DNA of 64,000 nt, taken from the NCBI RefSeq assembly GCF_018069895.1, contig NZ_JAGQDH010000013.1:1-64000 (forward strand). The letters run 5' to 3'. The stretch comes from Roseovarius autotrophicus (GTDB taxonomy: Bacteria; Pseudomonadota; Alphaproteobacteria; Rhodobacterales; Rhodobacteraceae). A model generated the notes under the pieces. That model ran no database searches and was not told the DNA's origin. It was given only the letters and a program-made list of their open reading frames with translations. This document shows positions 32,720 through 42,764 of this stretch, piece by piece (position 1 is the stretch's first letter; each line of letters opens with the position of its first letter). The translations under genes were made by a program, and so were the position numbers.

Positions 32720-34369
32720 TCAGCCCGCCAGGAGTGCCTCGGCTGCTGCGCGGGCCTCGGGTGTGATTCGCTCGCCGGAAAGCATGCGCGCGATCTCGTC
32801 CACGCGCTCGGGGCCGCTGAGGGGGCGCACGGTGGAGAAGGTGACATCCTCCTCCACCCGCTTTTCCACCCGCCAGTGATGCACCCCGCGCGCGGCGACC
32901 TGTGGCGCGTGGGTGACGACCAGAACCTGACCGCCCGAGGCCAGCCGTGCGAGCCTGCGCCCGACCGCATCCGCCGTCGCCCCGCCCACGCCGCGGTCGA
33001 TCTCGTCGAAGATCATGGTCAGGCCGGTGTCGGGACCAGCAAGGCAGAGCTTGAGCGCCAGCAGGAAGCGGCTCAATTCGCCGCCAGAGGCGATGCGGCT
33101 CAGCGGTCCCGAGGGCGCGCCGGGGTTGGTGGCGACGGTGAAGCTCACCATGTCGCGGCCCTGAGGCCCCGGATCGGCCTCGGTGATCCCGGTGGTGAAG
33201 ACCGCGCGTTCCATCTTGAGCGGCGCAAGTTCTGCCATCACCGCCGCGTCAAGCCGCGAGGCGGCCTCGCGGCGCGCGGCCGTCAGCGCGGTGGCCGCCT
33301 TGTCATAGCGCCGTGCCGCCGCGTCACGCGCGTCGCGCAGCACCGCCAGATCGCCCGCGCCCGCGTCGAGCGCGGCGAGCCGCGCGCGCAAGCTCTCGGC
33401 AAATTCCGCCAGATCGTCGGGCGGCACGCCATGCTTGCGCGCCAGCCCCCGGATGGCAAAGAGCCGCTCCTCGGAGCGTTCAAGGTCGAGCGGGTCGAAG
33501 TCCAGTGCCTCAAGCGCGCGCGCGGTCTCTCGGCTGGCCTCGTCCAGTTCTACCAGCGCGCGCGACAGCGCGGCCAGCGCGCTGTCAAGCTGCCCCTCTG
33601 CCTTTTCTGCCGCCCCTTCGAGCCAGCGCAGCGCATCGCCCGCCGCCCCCTCGGCCCCGTCTGCCCCGAGCGCCTGCACGGCGCGGGCGATCTCTTCTCG
33701 GAGGCGCTCGGCCCCCTGCATCAGGCGGCGGCGCGTGTCGAGTTCTGCCTCCTCTCCGGGCAGGGGGGCGAGCGTGTCGAGTTCGCCGACCGCGTGGCGC
33801 AGGAAGTCCTCCTCGGCGCGGATATCCGCCAGCGCCGCCTCGGCGGCATCGAGCACCTTTTGCGCCGCCGCCTGTGCGCGCCACGCCTCGCGCACCGCCG
33901 CGCGCATCGCATCCAGACCGCCGAACGTATCGAGCATGTCGCGATGCCCGCGCGGATCGAGCAGGCCCCGGTCATCGTGCTGGCCGTGCAGTTCCACCAG
34001 CGTGGCAGACAACTGCCGCAACACCTCGCCCGAGACCCGGCGGTCATTTACCCAGGCGGTCTTGCGCCCGTCCGCGCCGTTCACGCGACGCAGGATCATC
34101 TCTGTTCCGGCTTCCAGCCCCGCCTCGGTCAGAACAGCGCGGGCCGGGTGATCCGCGCCAATCTCGAACTCTGCCACAACCTCTCCGCGTTCGGCCCCCG
34201 CGCGCACCAGGTCGGCACGCCCGCGCCAGCCCAGCACGAAGCCCAGGCAATCGAGCAGGATCGACTTGCCCGCGCCGGTCTCGCCGGTGAGCACGTTCAG
34301 GCCTGGCCGGAACCCAAGTTCCAGCCGGTCAATGATGAGCATGTCACGGATATCGAGCGTGCGCAGCAT
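32720..34369 (-). CDS. recN: DNA repair protein RecN
   Basis: 549 residues, normal length. SMC-like ATPase that acts at double-strand breaks. Walker A 'GETGAGKSILLDCLGF' near residues 30-45, two long Ala/Glu/Arg-rich coiled-coil arms (about 150-350), and the C-terminal half with 'SGGELSRFLLALKL', Walker B 'LTMIFDEIDRGVGG' and 'VLVVTHAPQVAA'. Lies 40 bases downstream of bamD on the same strand. Confidence 0.95.
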   Translation of the reverse strand: MLRTLDIRDMLIIDRLELGFRPGLNVLTGETGAGKSILLDCLGFVLGWRGRADLVRAGAERGEVVAEFEIGADHPARAVLTEAGLEAGTEMILRRVNGADGRKTAWVNDRRVSGEVLRQLSATLVELHGQHDDRGLLDPRGHRDMLDTFGGLDAMRAAVREAWRAQAAAQKVLDAAEAALADIRAEEDFLRHAVGELDTLAPLPGEEAELDTRRRLMQGAERLREEIARAVQALGADGAEGAAGDALRWLEGAAEKAEGQLDSALAALSRALVELDEASRETARALEALDFDPLDLERSEERLFAIRGLARKHGVPPDDLAEFAESLRARLAALDAGAGDLAVLRDARDAAARRYDKAATALTAARREAASRLDAAVMAELAPLKMERAVFTTGITEADPGPQGRDMVSFTVATNPGAPSGPLSRIASGGELSRFLLALKLCLAGPDTGLTMIFDEIDRGVGGATADAVGRRLARLASGGQVLVVTHAPQVAARGVHHWRVEKRVEEDVTFSTVRPLSGPERVDEIARMLSGERITPEARAAAEALLAG

Positions 34370-34408
34370 CCGGTCAATCCAGGGGGCTGGGGGGCTGTGC
34401 GTCCGGTC

Positions 34409-35257
34409 TCAGAGCCACTGGCCCAGAACGGTCTGGCGATAGACCTCGCGCAGCCAGTTGTCGCCCGCCGCTTCGAGCGTATGGCCCTGCCCGGTCAGAA
34501 GCTTGTAGCTGTCCTCATACCAGTCCGTGCCGCGAAAGTTGTAGCCAAGAATCGCCCCGGCCGTGCGCGCCTCGTTCACCAGCCCCAGAGAGAGGTAGGA
34601 TTCCACCAGCCGGTGCAGCGCCTCCGGGGTGTGTGACGTGGTCTGGAAATCCTCGACCACAACGCGGAAGCGGTTGACGGCGGCGGCGAAATTGTCGCGC
34701 TTGAGGTAGAAGCGGCCGATCTCCATCTCTTTCGAGGCCAGATGATCGAAGGCCAGATCGAATTTCAGCATCGCGGAATTGGCATACTGGCTTTCGGGAT
34801 AGCGTTCGATCACTTCGCGCAGCGCCTGCAAGGCGCGGAAGGTCAGGCCCTGATCTCGTCCAACCTCGTCGATCTGGTCGTAATAGCTGAGCGCGAGCAG
34901 GTATTGCGCATAGGCGGCATCTTCATCGGCGGGGTAGAAATCGATATAGCGTTGCGCCGCGGCGCGGCTTTCCTCGTATTCCTTGTCCTGATGATGGGCG
35001 AAAGCCTGCATGATGACCGCACGCTTGGCGAATTCTGAATAGGGATACAGACGCTCGACCTCGGCGAAGCTCTGGGCGGCCAGCTTGGGTTTGCGCCGCG
35101 CAAGGTCATATTCGCCGCGTTCGAAGATCTGTTGCGCGGTGAACTGTTCGTAGTCGATATTGCCGCGCTCGACACTTATGCCGCCGTCACAGCCCGCCAG
35201 CACCAGCACAAAAAAGGCCGCTCCCGCGATCCTTCCCGGACCCTTGCCGATTGTCAT
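34409..35257 (-). CDS. bamD: Outer-membrane assembly lipoprotein BamD
   Basis: 282 residues from ATG 35257, chosen for GGGAAG seven bases before; ATG 35275 or 35263 would add six or two residues. Lipobox 'LVLAGC' ends the signal peptide. TPR-like helical repeats follow ('FAEVERLYPYSEFAKRAVI', 'RYPESQYANSAMLK'). Essential partner of BamA in placing beta-barrel proteins such as LptD and the TonB receptor into the outer membrane. In many relatives lpxC lies between ftsZ and this gene; here there is only a terminator and a 122-base gap up to the start. Confidence 0.93.
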   Translation of the reverse strand: MTIGKGPGRIAGAAFFVLVLAGCDGGISVERGNIDYEQFTAQQIFERGEYDLARRKPKLAAQSFAEVERLYPYSEFAKRAVIMQAFAHHQDKEYEESRAAAQRYIDFYPADEDAAYAQYLLALSYYDQIDEVGRDQGLTFRALQALREVIERYPESQYANSAMLKFDLAFDHLASKEMEIGRFYLKRDNFAAAVNRFRVVVEDFQTTSHTPEALHRLVESYLSLGLVNEARTAGAILGYNFRGTDWYEDSYKLLTGQGHTLEAAGDNWLREVYRQTVLGQWL

Positions 35258-35379
35258 GCGCATTCTTCCCGTCATGATTCAATTGGGCGGACCGAACCGC
35301 CTTTGCTTCGCTCTAGCATATATATCCACGGTGCAAAACGCCTTTGGCATTCTCGGCGCGCGGGGCCTTGCCGCGACGC

Positions 35380-35403
35380 AAAAGACCGCCCCGAAGGGCG
35401 GTC
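35380..35403 (-). terminator. Rho-independent terminator of ftsZ
   Basis: On the minus strand GACCGCCC-TTCG-GGGCGGTC followed by TTTT, a perfect 8-bp stem with a stable UUCG tetraloop, 23 bases past the ftsZ stop. It separates the division cluster from bamD-recN. Confidence 0.88.
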
Positions 35404-35425
35404 TCGCAAAGGTCTGATCGTCCGC

Positions 35426-36988
35426 TCAGTTGGCCTGACGGCGCAGGAAGGCGGGGATCTCGATCTGCTCTTCCTCGTCCTGCGCACGGGGGGCGGGTTG
35501 CGGGGCGTGGGCGGAATGGATCGCGGGCTGTTGGCGCGGCGCGCGCGGGGCTTCGGCGGCTGCCTGTCCTGTCATCCGGTTGATGAGCGAATTGATGCCG
35601 AAGCGCGGGCGCTCGTCAGCCGCGGTCTGTGGGGCAACGGCCTGCTCGGGGCGACGCTGCTGGGGTTGCTGCGGGGTCTTGCCCACGGCGGCGTGAAGGC
35701 GGCGCAGCGCCTCGGGTGAAGGGGTGCCCGGCGCGGGCGCGCGGGGTGCAAGGAAGCTGTCAAGCTCGTCCTCAAGCTCCATTTCCATCGCTTGAGGCGG
35801 CACGTGTTCTTCGGCGCGCGGCTGATAGGCCGGAGGCGGAAGATCGTCGGTGTCGGTGTGGTAGTCGTCAACGGGTGCGTCCGCGACCTGATCGAACAGC
35901 GACGGCTCGGGCTGATAGGCGGGGGCGGCGGGCTCGGCCTGAACGATCTCTTCCACCATTTCAGGTTGCTTGAGCGGCTGTGCGAGCGAGCGGCGCGGCA
36001 CCGGGACGTCGTTCACGTTCTCGCTTGCGTCGATGCCGGTGGCGACCACGCTCACCCGCATTCGGCCTTCCATGGCGGTATCGAGGGTGGAGCCGACGAT
36101 GATGTTGGCGTCGGGATCGACCTCTTCGCGGATGCGATTGGCGGCCTCGTCTAGCTCGAACAGCGTCAGGTCATGCCCGCCGGTTATGTTGATGAGCACG
36201 CCGCGCGCGCCGCGGAGGCTGATCTCGTCCAGAAGCGGGTTGGCGATGGCCTTTTCGGCGGCCTGCACGGCGCGATCCTCGCCGTCGGATTCGCCGGTGC
36301 CCATCATCGCCTTGCCCATCTCGTCCATCACCGCGCGCACATCGGCGAAATCGAGGTTGATGAGGCCGGGGCGCACCATCAGGTCGGTCACGCCCTTGAC
36401 GCCCTGATAGAGCACGTCGTCGGCCATGCTGAACGCCTCGGTGAAGGTCGTCTTTTCATTGGCCAGACGGAACAGGTTCTGGTTCGGGATAATGATCAGC
36501 GTATCGACCATTTTCTGAAGGGCCTCTACGCCCTCCTCGGCCTGACGCATCCGCTTGGCGCCCTCGAACTGGAATGGCTTGGTGACGACGCCGACCGTGA
36601 GCACGCCCAACTCGCGCGCTGCCTGCGCGATGATCGGTGCCGCGCCCGTGCCGGTGCCGCCGCCCATGCCGGCGGTGATGAAGCACATATGCGCGCCCGC
36701 GAGGTGATCGACGATCTGTTCGATGCTTTCCTCGGCGGCGGCCGCGCCGATGCTGGCCTTGGCGCCCGCGCCCAGACCCTCGGTCACCTTCACGCCCAAC
36801 TGGATGCGGCTTTCGGCGTGGCTCTGGCTCAGAGCCTGGGCGTCGGTGTTGGCGACCACGAAATCGACGCCGTCGAGGCGTTTCTCGATCATGTTGTTGA
36901 CCGCGTTGCCGCCTGCGCCGCCGACACCGAACACGGTGATCCGGGGCTTCAACTCGTCATGTCCGGGCATTGAAAGATTGAGTGCCAT
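35426..36988 (-). CDS. ftsZ: Cell division protein FtsZ
   Basis: 520 residues. Tubulin-like GTPase that forms the division ring. '[13 protein letters not shown]' (21-33), the GTP signature GGGTGTG (109-115) and T7 loop '[10 protein letters not shown]' near 210 are all present. Core ends near 320; a long Pro/Gln/Ala-rich, probably disordered tail (about 330-500) follows, typical of alphaproteobacteria. The C-terminal tip '[10 protein letters not shown]' is the peptide that binds FtsA and other partners. A 173-base leader separates it from ftsA. Confidence 0.97.
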   Translation of the reverse strand: MALNLSMPGHDELKPRITVFGVGGAGGNAVNNMIEKRLDGVDFVVANTDAQALSQSHAESRIQLGVKVTEGLGAGAKASIGAAAAEESIEQIVDHLAGAHMCFITAGMGGGTGTGAAPIIAQAARELGVLTVGVVTKPFQFEGAKRMRQAEEGVEALQKMVDTLIIIPNQNLFRLANEKTTFTEAFSMADDVLYQGVKGVTDLMVRPGLINLDFADVRAVMDEMGKAMMGTGESDGEDRAVQAAEKAIANPLLDEISLRGARGVLINITGGHDLTLFELDEAANRIREEVDPDANIIVGSTLDTAMEGRMRVSVVATGIDASENVNDVPVPRRSLAQPLKQPEMVEEIVQAEPAAPAYQPEPSLFDQVADAPVDDYHTDTDDLPPPAYQPRAEEHVPPQAMEMELEDELDSFLAPRAPAPGTPSPEALRRLHAAVGKTPQQPQQRRPEQAVAPQTAADERPRFGINSLINRMTGQAAAEAPRAPRQQPAIHSAHAPQPAPRAQDEEEQIEIPAFLRRQAN

Positions 36989-37161
36989 TGCTCTGTCCGC
37001 CTGTCCTGGGGCCGCGTTTGCAAGCCGTTTTCTGCCTTATTGCGTCCATTCTTACCGATGGTTCGCTGAATCGTCACCAAAAAAACACACCCTGACCACC
37101 AAATATGGCCGGTTTTTCACTGTTTTTCGCGGGATTTTGCCGATCACGCCACATATTGCGA
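36989..37161 (-). promoter_or_regulatory. ftsA-ftsZ intergenic region
   Basis: 173 bases, markedly A+T-rich for this genome (for example a T7 run on the minus strand near 37080), and the only sizeable gap inside an otherwise overlapping cluster. This is where ftsZ-specific promoters are expected. No clear -35/-10 pair, CtrA site or hairpin can be called by eye. Confidence 0.35.
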
Positions 37162-38496
37162 TCACCAGTTGTCCCGAAACCATTTGGCCGCGCGTCTGAG
37201 CGAACGCGCCGGATAGCGGTCCACGGGAATTTCGAAATCCCACCACTCGTCCTGCGGGTTGGCTGCAAACAGGCACATGCCGACGGCGCTGGCGAAGGCC
37301 GGGCCGGTCGCCGCCTGCGGCAGCCCGTGAACCCGCAAGGGTCGCCCGAGCCGCACCCGCTGGCCCAGAATGCGGCTTGCCAGCCCGTCCAGGCCAGGGA
37401 TCTGGCTGCCGCCGCCCGTCAGCACGATCTGCTGGCTCGGCAGGTGGTCGAACCCGGCCGCATCCAGTCGCGCGCGCACCTCTTCGAGGATTTCCTCGAC
37501 GCGCGGGCGCATGATCCCGATAAGCTCGGCCCGGCTGACCTGTCGGCGGTCGCGCTCGAAATCGCCGGTATCGCCGCCGATCTCGATCATCTCGCGGTCG
37601 TCCATGCCGGTCGCGACGAGGCCGCCGTAGAATGTCTTGATCCGCTCGGCGGTGGCCTGCGGGATCTGAAGCCCCATCGAGATATCATTGGTGACGTGAT
37701 TGCCGCCCATGCGCACGCTGTCGGCATAGATCATGTGCTTCTTGATGAAGATCGACACGCCTGCCGTGCCGCCGCCCAGGTCGATGCAGGCAGCACCCAG
37801 CTCCTGTTCATCCTCGACCAGCGCGGCGATGCCGGAAACATAGGCGGAACTGGCCACCCCGGCCAGTTCCAGATCGCAGCGCTTGACACAATAGGCGAGG
37901 TTCTGGATCGCCACGGCATCGACTGTCAGCATGTGCATGTCGGTGGTCAGCCGGTTGCCGATCTGTCCGCGCGGGTCGATCAGGCCAGAGCGGTGATCGA
38001 GCGCGAAATTGACCGGTTGCGCGTGCAGCACCTCGCGCCCATCGCCGATATCGGGCACCTCGCAAGCACTCAGCACGCGACTGATGTCCTGTTCGCTCAC
38101 CGTGTGGTCGGCCACCTCGACCTCGCCCGCGAGCCCATAGCTGCGCGGCCCCGCGCCCGAAAAGCAGGCGATGACGTGATCCACGCGGATGCCTGCCATC
38201 TTCTGTGCCGCCTGAAGGGCGGTGCGAATGGCGCGCTCGGTCTCGGCCATGGCCTCGATCTCGCCAAAGCGGACCCCGCGCGAACGCGTCGTCGCCGCGC
38301 CGATCACCCGGAACCCGGCCTGCCCGGCCATGCGCCCGACCTCTTCGGCCTCGGCGAAGCGGCCTGTGCCGTCAAAGCGCAGCACAAGGCATGACATTTT
38401 CGATGTGCCCACGTCGAGCACGGCCACCACGCCGCGCTGGATCGCTGCCTTGCGCATCGCGCGCATCGCTCTTTGGGATTCGTAAAGTTCGATCAT
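37162..38496 (-). CDS. ftsA: Cell division protein FtsA
   Basis: 444 residues from ATG 38496, overlapping the ftsQ stop (ATGA). Actin-like ATPase that ties FtsZ to the membrane. 'VAVLDVGTSKMSCLVLR' is the phosphate-1 motif, 'IDLGGGTAGVSIF' phosphate-2, and 'IVLTGGGSQIPGL' the adenosine motif. The C-terminal 'RAAKWFRDNW' is the amphipathic membrane-targeting helix. Confidence 0.96.
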   Translation of the reverse strand: MIELYESQRAMRAMRKAAIQRGVVAVLDVGTSKMSCLVLRFDGTGRFAEAEEVGRMAGQAGFRVIGAATTRSRGVRFGEIEAMAETERAIRTALQAAQKMAGIRVDHVIACFSGAGPRSYGLAGEVEVADHTVSEQDISRVLSACEVPDIGDGREVLHAQPVNFALDHRSGLIDPRGQIGNRLTTDMHMLTVDAVAIQNLAYCVKRCDLELAGVASSAYVSGIAALVEDEQELGAACIDLGGGTAGVSIFIKKHMIYADSVRMGGNHVTNDISMGLQIPQATAERIKTFYGGLVATGMDDREMIEIGGDTGDFERDRRQVSRAELIGIMRPRVEEILEEVRARLDAAGFDHLPSQQIVLTGGGSQIPGLDGLASRILGQRVRLGRPLRVHGLPQAATGPAFASAVGMCLFAANPQDEWWDFEIPVDRYPARSLRRAAKWFRDNW

Positions 38497-39386
38497 CTTC
38501 CGTCTGCCCCTGAGGAGTTGCCTGTCGCGCCTCTGGCGCTGGTGATCCGCCACCATTCTTCGGTGGCCGCCTCGCTCAGCCGCACCGTGGGGCGCGCGCC
38601 AAGCCGCATGTCGATGGTGACGAGATCGCGCTCCAGCATGTCGTTGGCCTTGTCGAGCACGATCACCCGTTCGAGTGCGCGTACCGGTTCGGTCTCGGGC
38701 AAGAGCACCCGCTTGCCGTCGTCTAGAACCAGGTCCCAGCGCCGCTCGCCCATCCGCACAAGGCCCCGCACCGGGGTTCTGAGCGCCGCAGCCGCGGCGA
38801 GGATGTCGAGCGCCTGCGCCACCGAGCGATCCGCGCCCTCACCGGTCAGAACCGGCAGGTCGTGCCGCTCGGTGCGGTCTTCGATGCTGGCAATCGCGGC
38901 ACCGGTGATGTCGAGCACATCGATACCCGTCCGCGTCCGCCAGAGAGCGACCGGTACCCGTTCGGTGATGTCCACCGCGAGGATGCCGCCCTGCCGGATG
39001 CGCACATTGGCGCGTGCGACGGCGGGCAGTTCCTCGACCATGGCGCGGATCGCTTGCAGGTCAATGTCAAAGGAACTGGCGGGCAGGTCGTAGGGGAAGA
39101 TCTCGTGAATATCCTCCTGCACCGAGGCGCTTGCCCCCTCCAGCGCCAGCAGGTGCACCATGAATTCGGGGCGCGTCTCGATCTGGCGGCGGATTTCGGC
39201 AAAACGCTCGCCCAGATCGTTGCGCCGTTCGGCATCGGCAAGATATCCCCCCACCAGCCCCGCGATGACCAGCATGGGCAGACCAAGGCGGAACAGACGT
39301 CGGTAGGCTGGGGTCAGGCGCATCCGCTCCAGCCGGTAGCTCAGCCGCGAGGGCGCGGGATCGGTGCGCGGGATCATCGGTCGCAT
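38493..39386 (-). CDS. ftsQ: Cell division protein FtsQ
   Basis: 297 residues. Cytoplasmic N-terminus of about 32 residues, one membrane helix (33-51), POTRA domain (about 85-150) and beta domain. Scaffold of the FtsQBL complex at the septum. Overlaps both ddl (13 bases) and ftsA (4 bases). Confidence 0.94.
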   Translation of the reverse strand: MRPMIPRTDPAPSRLSYRLERMRLTPAYRRLFRLGLPMLVIAGLVGGYLADAERRNDLGERFAEIRRQIETRPEFMVHLLALEGASASVQEDIHEIFPYDLPASSFDIDLQAIRAMVEELPAVARANVRIRQGGILAVDITERVPVALWRTRTGIDVLDITGAAIASIEDRTERHDLPVLTGEGADRSVAQALDILAAAAALRTPVRGLVRMGERRWDLVLDDGKRVLLPETEPVRALERVIVLDKANDMLERDLVTIDMRLGARPTVRLSEAATEEWWRITSARGATGNSSGADGR

Positions 39387-40294
39387 GAGGCGTCCTCCAC
39401 CATCCAGCGCATCAATTCGGGAAACGTGATCCCCGCCGCCTGTGCCTGTTCGGGCACCAGCGATGTGGGCGTCATGCCGGGCTGCGTGTTGGTCTCCAAG
39501 AGGATCAGCCCGTCAAGCCCGCGGGTCTCATCCCAGCGGAAATCGGTCCGGCTCACGCCTCGGCATCCAAGCGCGTTGTGCGCGCGCAGGGCGTAATCGA
39601 GACAGGCCGCGAAGATGTCAGGGGGCAGATCGGCGGGGATCACATGGTGCGAGCCTCCGGGCTTGTATTTCGCGTCATAGTCATACCAGCCATCGGTGAG
39701 AATATCGGTCACGGTCAGCGCCCTGTCGCCCATCACCGTGGTGGTCAACTCGCGTCCCGGCGCGAAGGTCTCGACCATCACCATCTCTGGCATCGCGTCC
39801 GAGAGTTGCGGCGGCGCATTGGCCGCCTCATTGACCAGATAGACTCCGACCGAGGAGCCTTCATTGTTGGGCTTGACCACATAGGGCGGGGGCATGACGT
39901 GACGTGCGCGCACCTCGTCGCGGGATGCCAGAACGCTGTCTACCACCGGCAGACCGGCGGCGCGATAGGCGGCCTTGGCGCGCTCCTTGTCCATCGCCAG
40001 AGCCGAGGACAGGACGCCCGAATGGGTATAGGGGATGCGCAGCCATTCCAGCAGGCCCTGCACGCAGCCATCCTCACCCCAGCGGCCATGGAGCGCGTTG
40101 AACACAACATCGGGCGAAATCTCTTGCAGGCGCGCGCACAGATCGGTCCCGGCGTCCACCTCGGTCACCTGATAGCCCGCCTCCCGTAACGCCGCGATGC
40201 ACCCACGTCCCGTGGACAGCGACACCTCGCGCTCTGCCGAGGGGCCGCCCATGAGCACCGCAACCAACGGGGAAGTTCTGCCCGAACGACCCAA
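39374..40294 (-). CDS. ddl: D-alanine--D-alanine ligase
   Basis: 306 residues. ATP-grasp enzyme making D-Ala-D-Ala for wall precursors. '[18 protein letters not shown]' begins near residue 13; '[17 protein letters not shown]' is the ATP-binding Lys loop; the end '...[21 protein letters not shown]' carries the metal-binding Glu and Asn and the conserved Ser. The best start is TTG 40294 with a GAGG nine bases before it; a GTG or ATG about 40 bases further in would cut into the conserved strand. Confidence 0.93.
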   Translation of the reverse strand: MGRSGRTSPLVAVLMGGPSAEREVSLSTGRGCIAALREAGYQVTEVDAGTDLCARLQEISPDVVFNALHGRWGEDGCVQGLLEWLRIPYTHSGVLSSALAMDKERAKAAYRAAGLPVVDSVLASRDEVRARHVMPPPYVVKPNNEGSSVGVYLVNEAANAPPQLSDAMPEMVMVETFAPGRELTTTVMGDRALTVTDILTDGWYDYDAKYKPGGSHHVIPADLPPDIFAACLDYALRAHNALGCRGVSRTDFRWDETRGLDGLILLETNTQPGMTPTSLVPEQAQAAGITFPELMRWMVEDASCDR

Positions 40295-40366
40295 ACCTGT
40301 GCCTCAATATCCCGAGCCTGATTTCGGCCCGTGTTGTTCCGTGTCTCTGCTCAATCGCGGCTGTTG

Positions 40367-41293
40367 TTACGTGCCGCCAACCGGGGCCGGTTCACCGACC
40401 CTCATGATTTCCCACTCTAACTCTATTCCGCTGTTTTGGAAAACCCTTTTTCGCACCTCCTCGCCGAGGCCCTCGAGATCGGCGGCGCTCGCCCCTCCGG
40501 TGTTGACGAGGAAATTGGGGTGTTTCTCGCTCATCTGCGCGCCCCCGCGCCGCGCGCCGCGCAGCCCCGCCGCGTCGATCACCTTCCACGCCTTGAGGTC
40601 ATGCACATCGTCGGCGCGGCCCGTGCTGCTGAAGCCTGCGGGGTTGCGAAAGGTGCTGCCCGCGCTGCGCTCCCTGGTGGGCTGGCTTGCGTCGCGCCTG
40701 GCGATCTGGTCCTCCATCTTCGCGATCAGCGCCTCCGGTGTGCTGGCTTTGCCTGCGAATGTCGCCTCGATCAGCACCCAGCCTTCGGGCAGGTGGCTCT
40801 GGCGATAGCCGAAGGCCAGATCGCCGGGCAAGAGCGTCACCACCTCGCCCGCCCGCGTCACCGCGCGCGCCTCCACAAGGTGATCGGCCACATACGCGCC
40901 GTAACAGCCCGCGTTCATCCGCACCGCGCCGCCGATGCTGCCCGGAATGGTGCGCAGGAATGTCAGGTCCACGCCCGCCTCTGCCGCGCGGCGCGCCACA
41001 TGCGCATCGAGCGCCGCCGCTCCGGCGATGACACGCGCCCCCTCGACCCGGATCGCGTTGAAGCCGCGCCCGAGCCTTATCACCACGCCGCGAATGCCGC
41101 CATCGCGCACGATGAGGTTGGAGCCGACGCCCATGGGAAAGACCGGGGTCGCGGGATCGAGAGCGCCAAGGAAGGTGCACAGATCCTCCTGATCGGCGGG
41201 CTGGAACAGCCATTCCGCCGGCCCGCCCACGCGCAGCCATGTCAGATCGGAGAGCGTGCGCGAAGGCGTCAGCGCGCCACGGGGATGGGGCAT
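40367..41293 (-). CDS. murB: UDP-N-acetylenolpyruvoylglucosamine reductase
   Basis: 308 residues from ATG 41293; ATG 41302 is also possible. FAD enzyme completing UDP-MurNAc. '[11 protein letters not shown]', '[15 protein letters not shown]', '[18 protein letters not shown]' bind FAD, 'AGSTFRNP' holds the proton-donor Ser, and a Glu in '[11 protein letters not shown]' is at the C-terminal active-site position. Separated from ddl by 72 bases. In relatives murC commonly precedes it; here a D-lactate dehydrogenase-like gene does. Confidence 0.95.
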   Translation of the reverse strand: MPHPRGALTPSRTLSDLTWLRVGGPAEWLFQPADQEDLCTFLGALDPATPVFPMGVGSNLIVRDGGIRGVVIRLGRGFNAIRVEGARVIAGAAALDAHVARRAAEAGVDLTFLRTIPGSIGGAVRMNAGCYGAYVADHLVEARAVTRAGEVVTLLPGDLAFGYRQSHLPEGWVLIEATFAGKASTPEALIAKMEDQIARRDASQPTRERSAGSTFRNPAGFSSTGRADDVHDLKAWKVIDAAGLRGARRGGAQMSEKHPNFLVNTGGASAADLEGLGEEVRKRVFQNSGIELEWEIMRVGEPAPVGGT

Positions 41294-41344
41294 GTTTCTC
41301 ATGCTCCGGCTTTTGCCCGTGCGCGCGGCCGAGGGCAAGCCGCC

Positions 41345-42721
41345 TCAGTTGCGCGGCGGCACCATCTTGCCGGGGTTCATGATATTGTCGGGGTCGAGCG
41401 CTGTCTTGATCGCCCCCATCATCGCCCAGCCCGCCCCGTGTTCTCGTGCCATATAGCCAAGCTTGCCCACGCCGATGCCATGCTCTCCCGTGGCCGTGCC
41501 GCCCATGGCAAGCGACCGCTCGACCATGCGCTCGGCTGCGGCCTTGGCGCGCGACAACTCCTCTGCGTCGCCGTCCCGGACCAGAAGCGTCGCGTGGAAA
41601 TTGCCGTCGCCGACATGGCCCAGGATCGGTCCGTGCACGCCCGTTTGCGCCAGATCGGCGCGCGTTTCCTCGATGGCTTCGGCCAGCCGCGAGATCGGCA
41701 CGCAGATATCGGTGACGATGGCGCGCGCGCCCGGACGGCTGGCCAGCACGGCGTAATAGGCGTTGTGGCGCATGGTCCAGAGCGCGCGGCGCGCCTCGGG
41801 CTTCGTCGCCCAGTCGAAGCCCGAACCGTGGTGATCGGCGGCAATCGCGCCAAAGGCCTCGGCCTGTTCGGTGACGCCGGTGGGGCTGCCGTGGAATTCC
41901 AGCAGCAGATGTGGCTTTTCGGGCAGGTTCATCCGGGCATAGGCGTTGACCGCGCGCACGCTGTCGCCGTCCAGCAGCTCGATCCGGGCCATCGGGATCC
42001 CGCACTGGATCGTGTCGATCACGGTCTCCACCGCGTCGGTCACGGTCTCGAAGGCGCAGACCGCCGCCGAGATCGCCTCGGGCTGGCCGCGCAGGCGCAG
42101 CGTCAATTCGGTGATGAGCCCAAGCGTGCCCTCCGATCCGACGAACAACGCCGTCAGGTCATAGCCCGCCGAGGATTTGCGCGCCGCCGTGCCGGTGCGG
42201 ATCACCTCGCCCTTTGCCGTCACCACCTCCAGCCCCAGAACATTGTCGCGCATCGTGCCATAGCGCACGGCGGTGGTGCCGCTCGCGCGCGTCGAGGCCA
42301 TGCCGCCAAGCGAGGCATTGGCGCCGGGATCGACCGGAAACATCAGCCCCGTCGCGCGCAGTTCCTCATTGAGCGCCTCGCGCGTGACACCCGGTTGCAC
42401 GCGCGCCACCATATCGGCCTGCGCCACCTCCAGCACCCGGTTCATGCGGCTGAAATCCACCACCACTCCGCCGGAAAACGCCTGTGCCTGTCCCTCCAGC
42501 GAGGTGCCCGTGCCCCAGCCCACCACCGGCACGCGCGCGCGCGCGCAGGCGGAGACGATGCGCGCCACCTCCTCGGTGGTCTCGGGATAGGCTACGGCGT
42601 GGGGCGGGCTGAGCGGGAAATAGGACTCGCTTGCCCCGTGCAGGTCCAGATCGGACTTGGAGCGGCTGAGCCGTTGGCCTAGGAAGGAAGTGAGGTCGGC
42701 AAGGGCGGTCTGCGTGTCCAT
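41345..42721 (-). CDS. FAD-linked 2-hydroxyacid oxidase, D-lactate dehydrogenase (cytochrome) type
   Basis: 458 residues. N-terminal FAD_binding_4 domain ('YPETTEEVARIV', 'GWGTGTSLEGQAQA', 'VDPGANASLGGMASTRASGT', 'FVGSEGTLGLITELTLRLRG') and C-terminal FAD-oxidase_C domain with 'HVGDGNFHATLL' and 'GEHGIGVGKLGYM'. These are the marks of D-lactate dehydrogenase/GlcD proteins, which send electrons to quinone or cytochrome c. Without glcE/glcF neighbours, D-lactate or a similar 2-hydroxyacid is more likely than glycolate. It precedes murB on the same strand with a 51-base gap. Confidence 0.88.
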   Translation of the reverse strand: MDTQTALADLTSFLGQRLSRSKSDLDLHGASESYFPLSPPHAVAYPETTEEVARIVSACARARVPVVGWGTGTSLEGQAQAFSGGVVVDFSRMNRVLEVAQADMVARVQPGVTREALNEELRATGLMFPVDPGANASLGGMASTRASGTTAVRYGTMRDNVLGLEVVTAKGEVIRTGTAARKSSAGYDLTALFVGSEGTLGLITELTLRLRGQPEAISAAVCAFETVTDAVETVIDTIQCGIPMARIELLDGDSVRAVNAYARMNLPEKPHLLLEFHGSPTGVTEQAEAFGAIAADHHGSGFDWATKPEARRALWTMRHNAYYAVLASRPGARAIVTDICVPISRLAEAIEETRADLAQTGVHGPILGHVGDGNFHATLLVRDGDAEELSRAKAAAERMVERSLAMGGTATGEHGIGVGKLGYMAREHGAGWAMMGAIKTALDPDNIMNPGKMVPPRN

Positions 42722-42764
42722 GGGGCAACTTTCGATCGTGCGTGTCGTTTTACCCTAGGCGAAG

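Noticed and set aside
32405..34636. 743-codon plus-strand open frame across ppk2 and recN
   Set aside because: Shadow frame; both real genes have complete family motifs in other frames.
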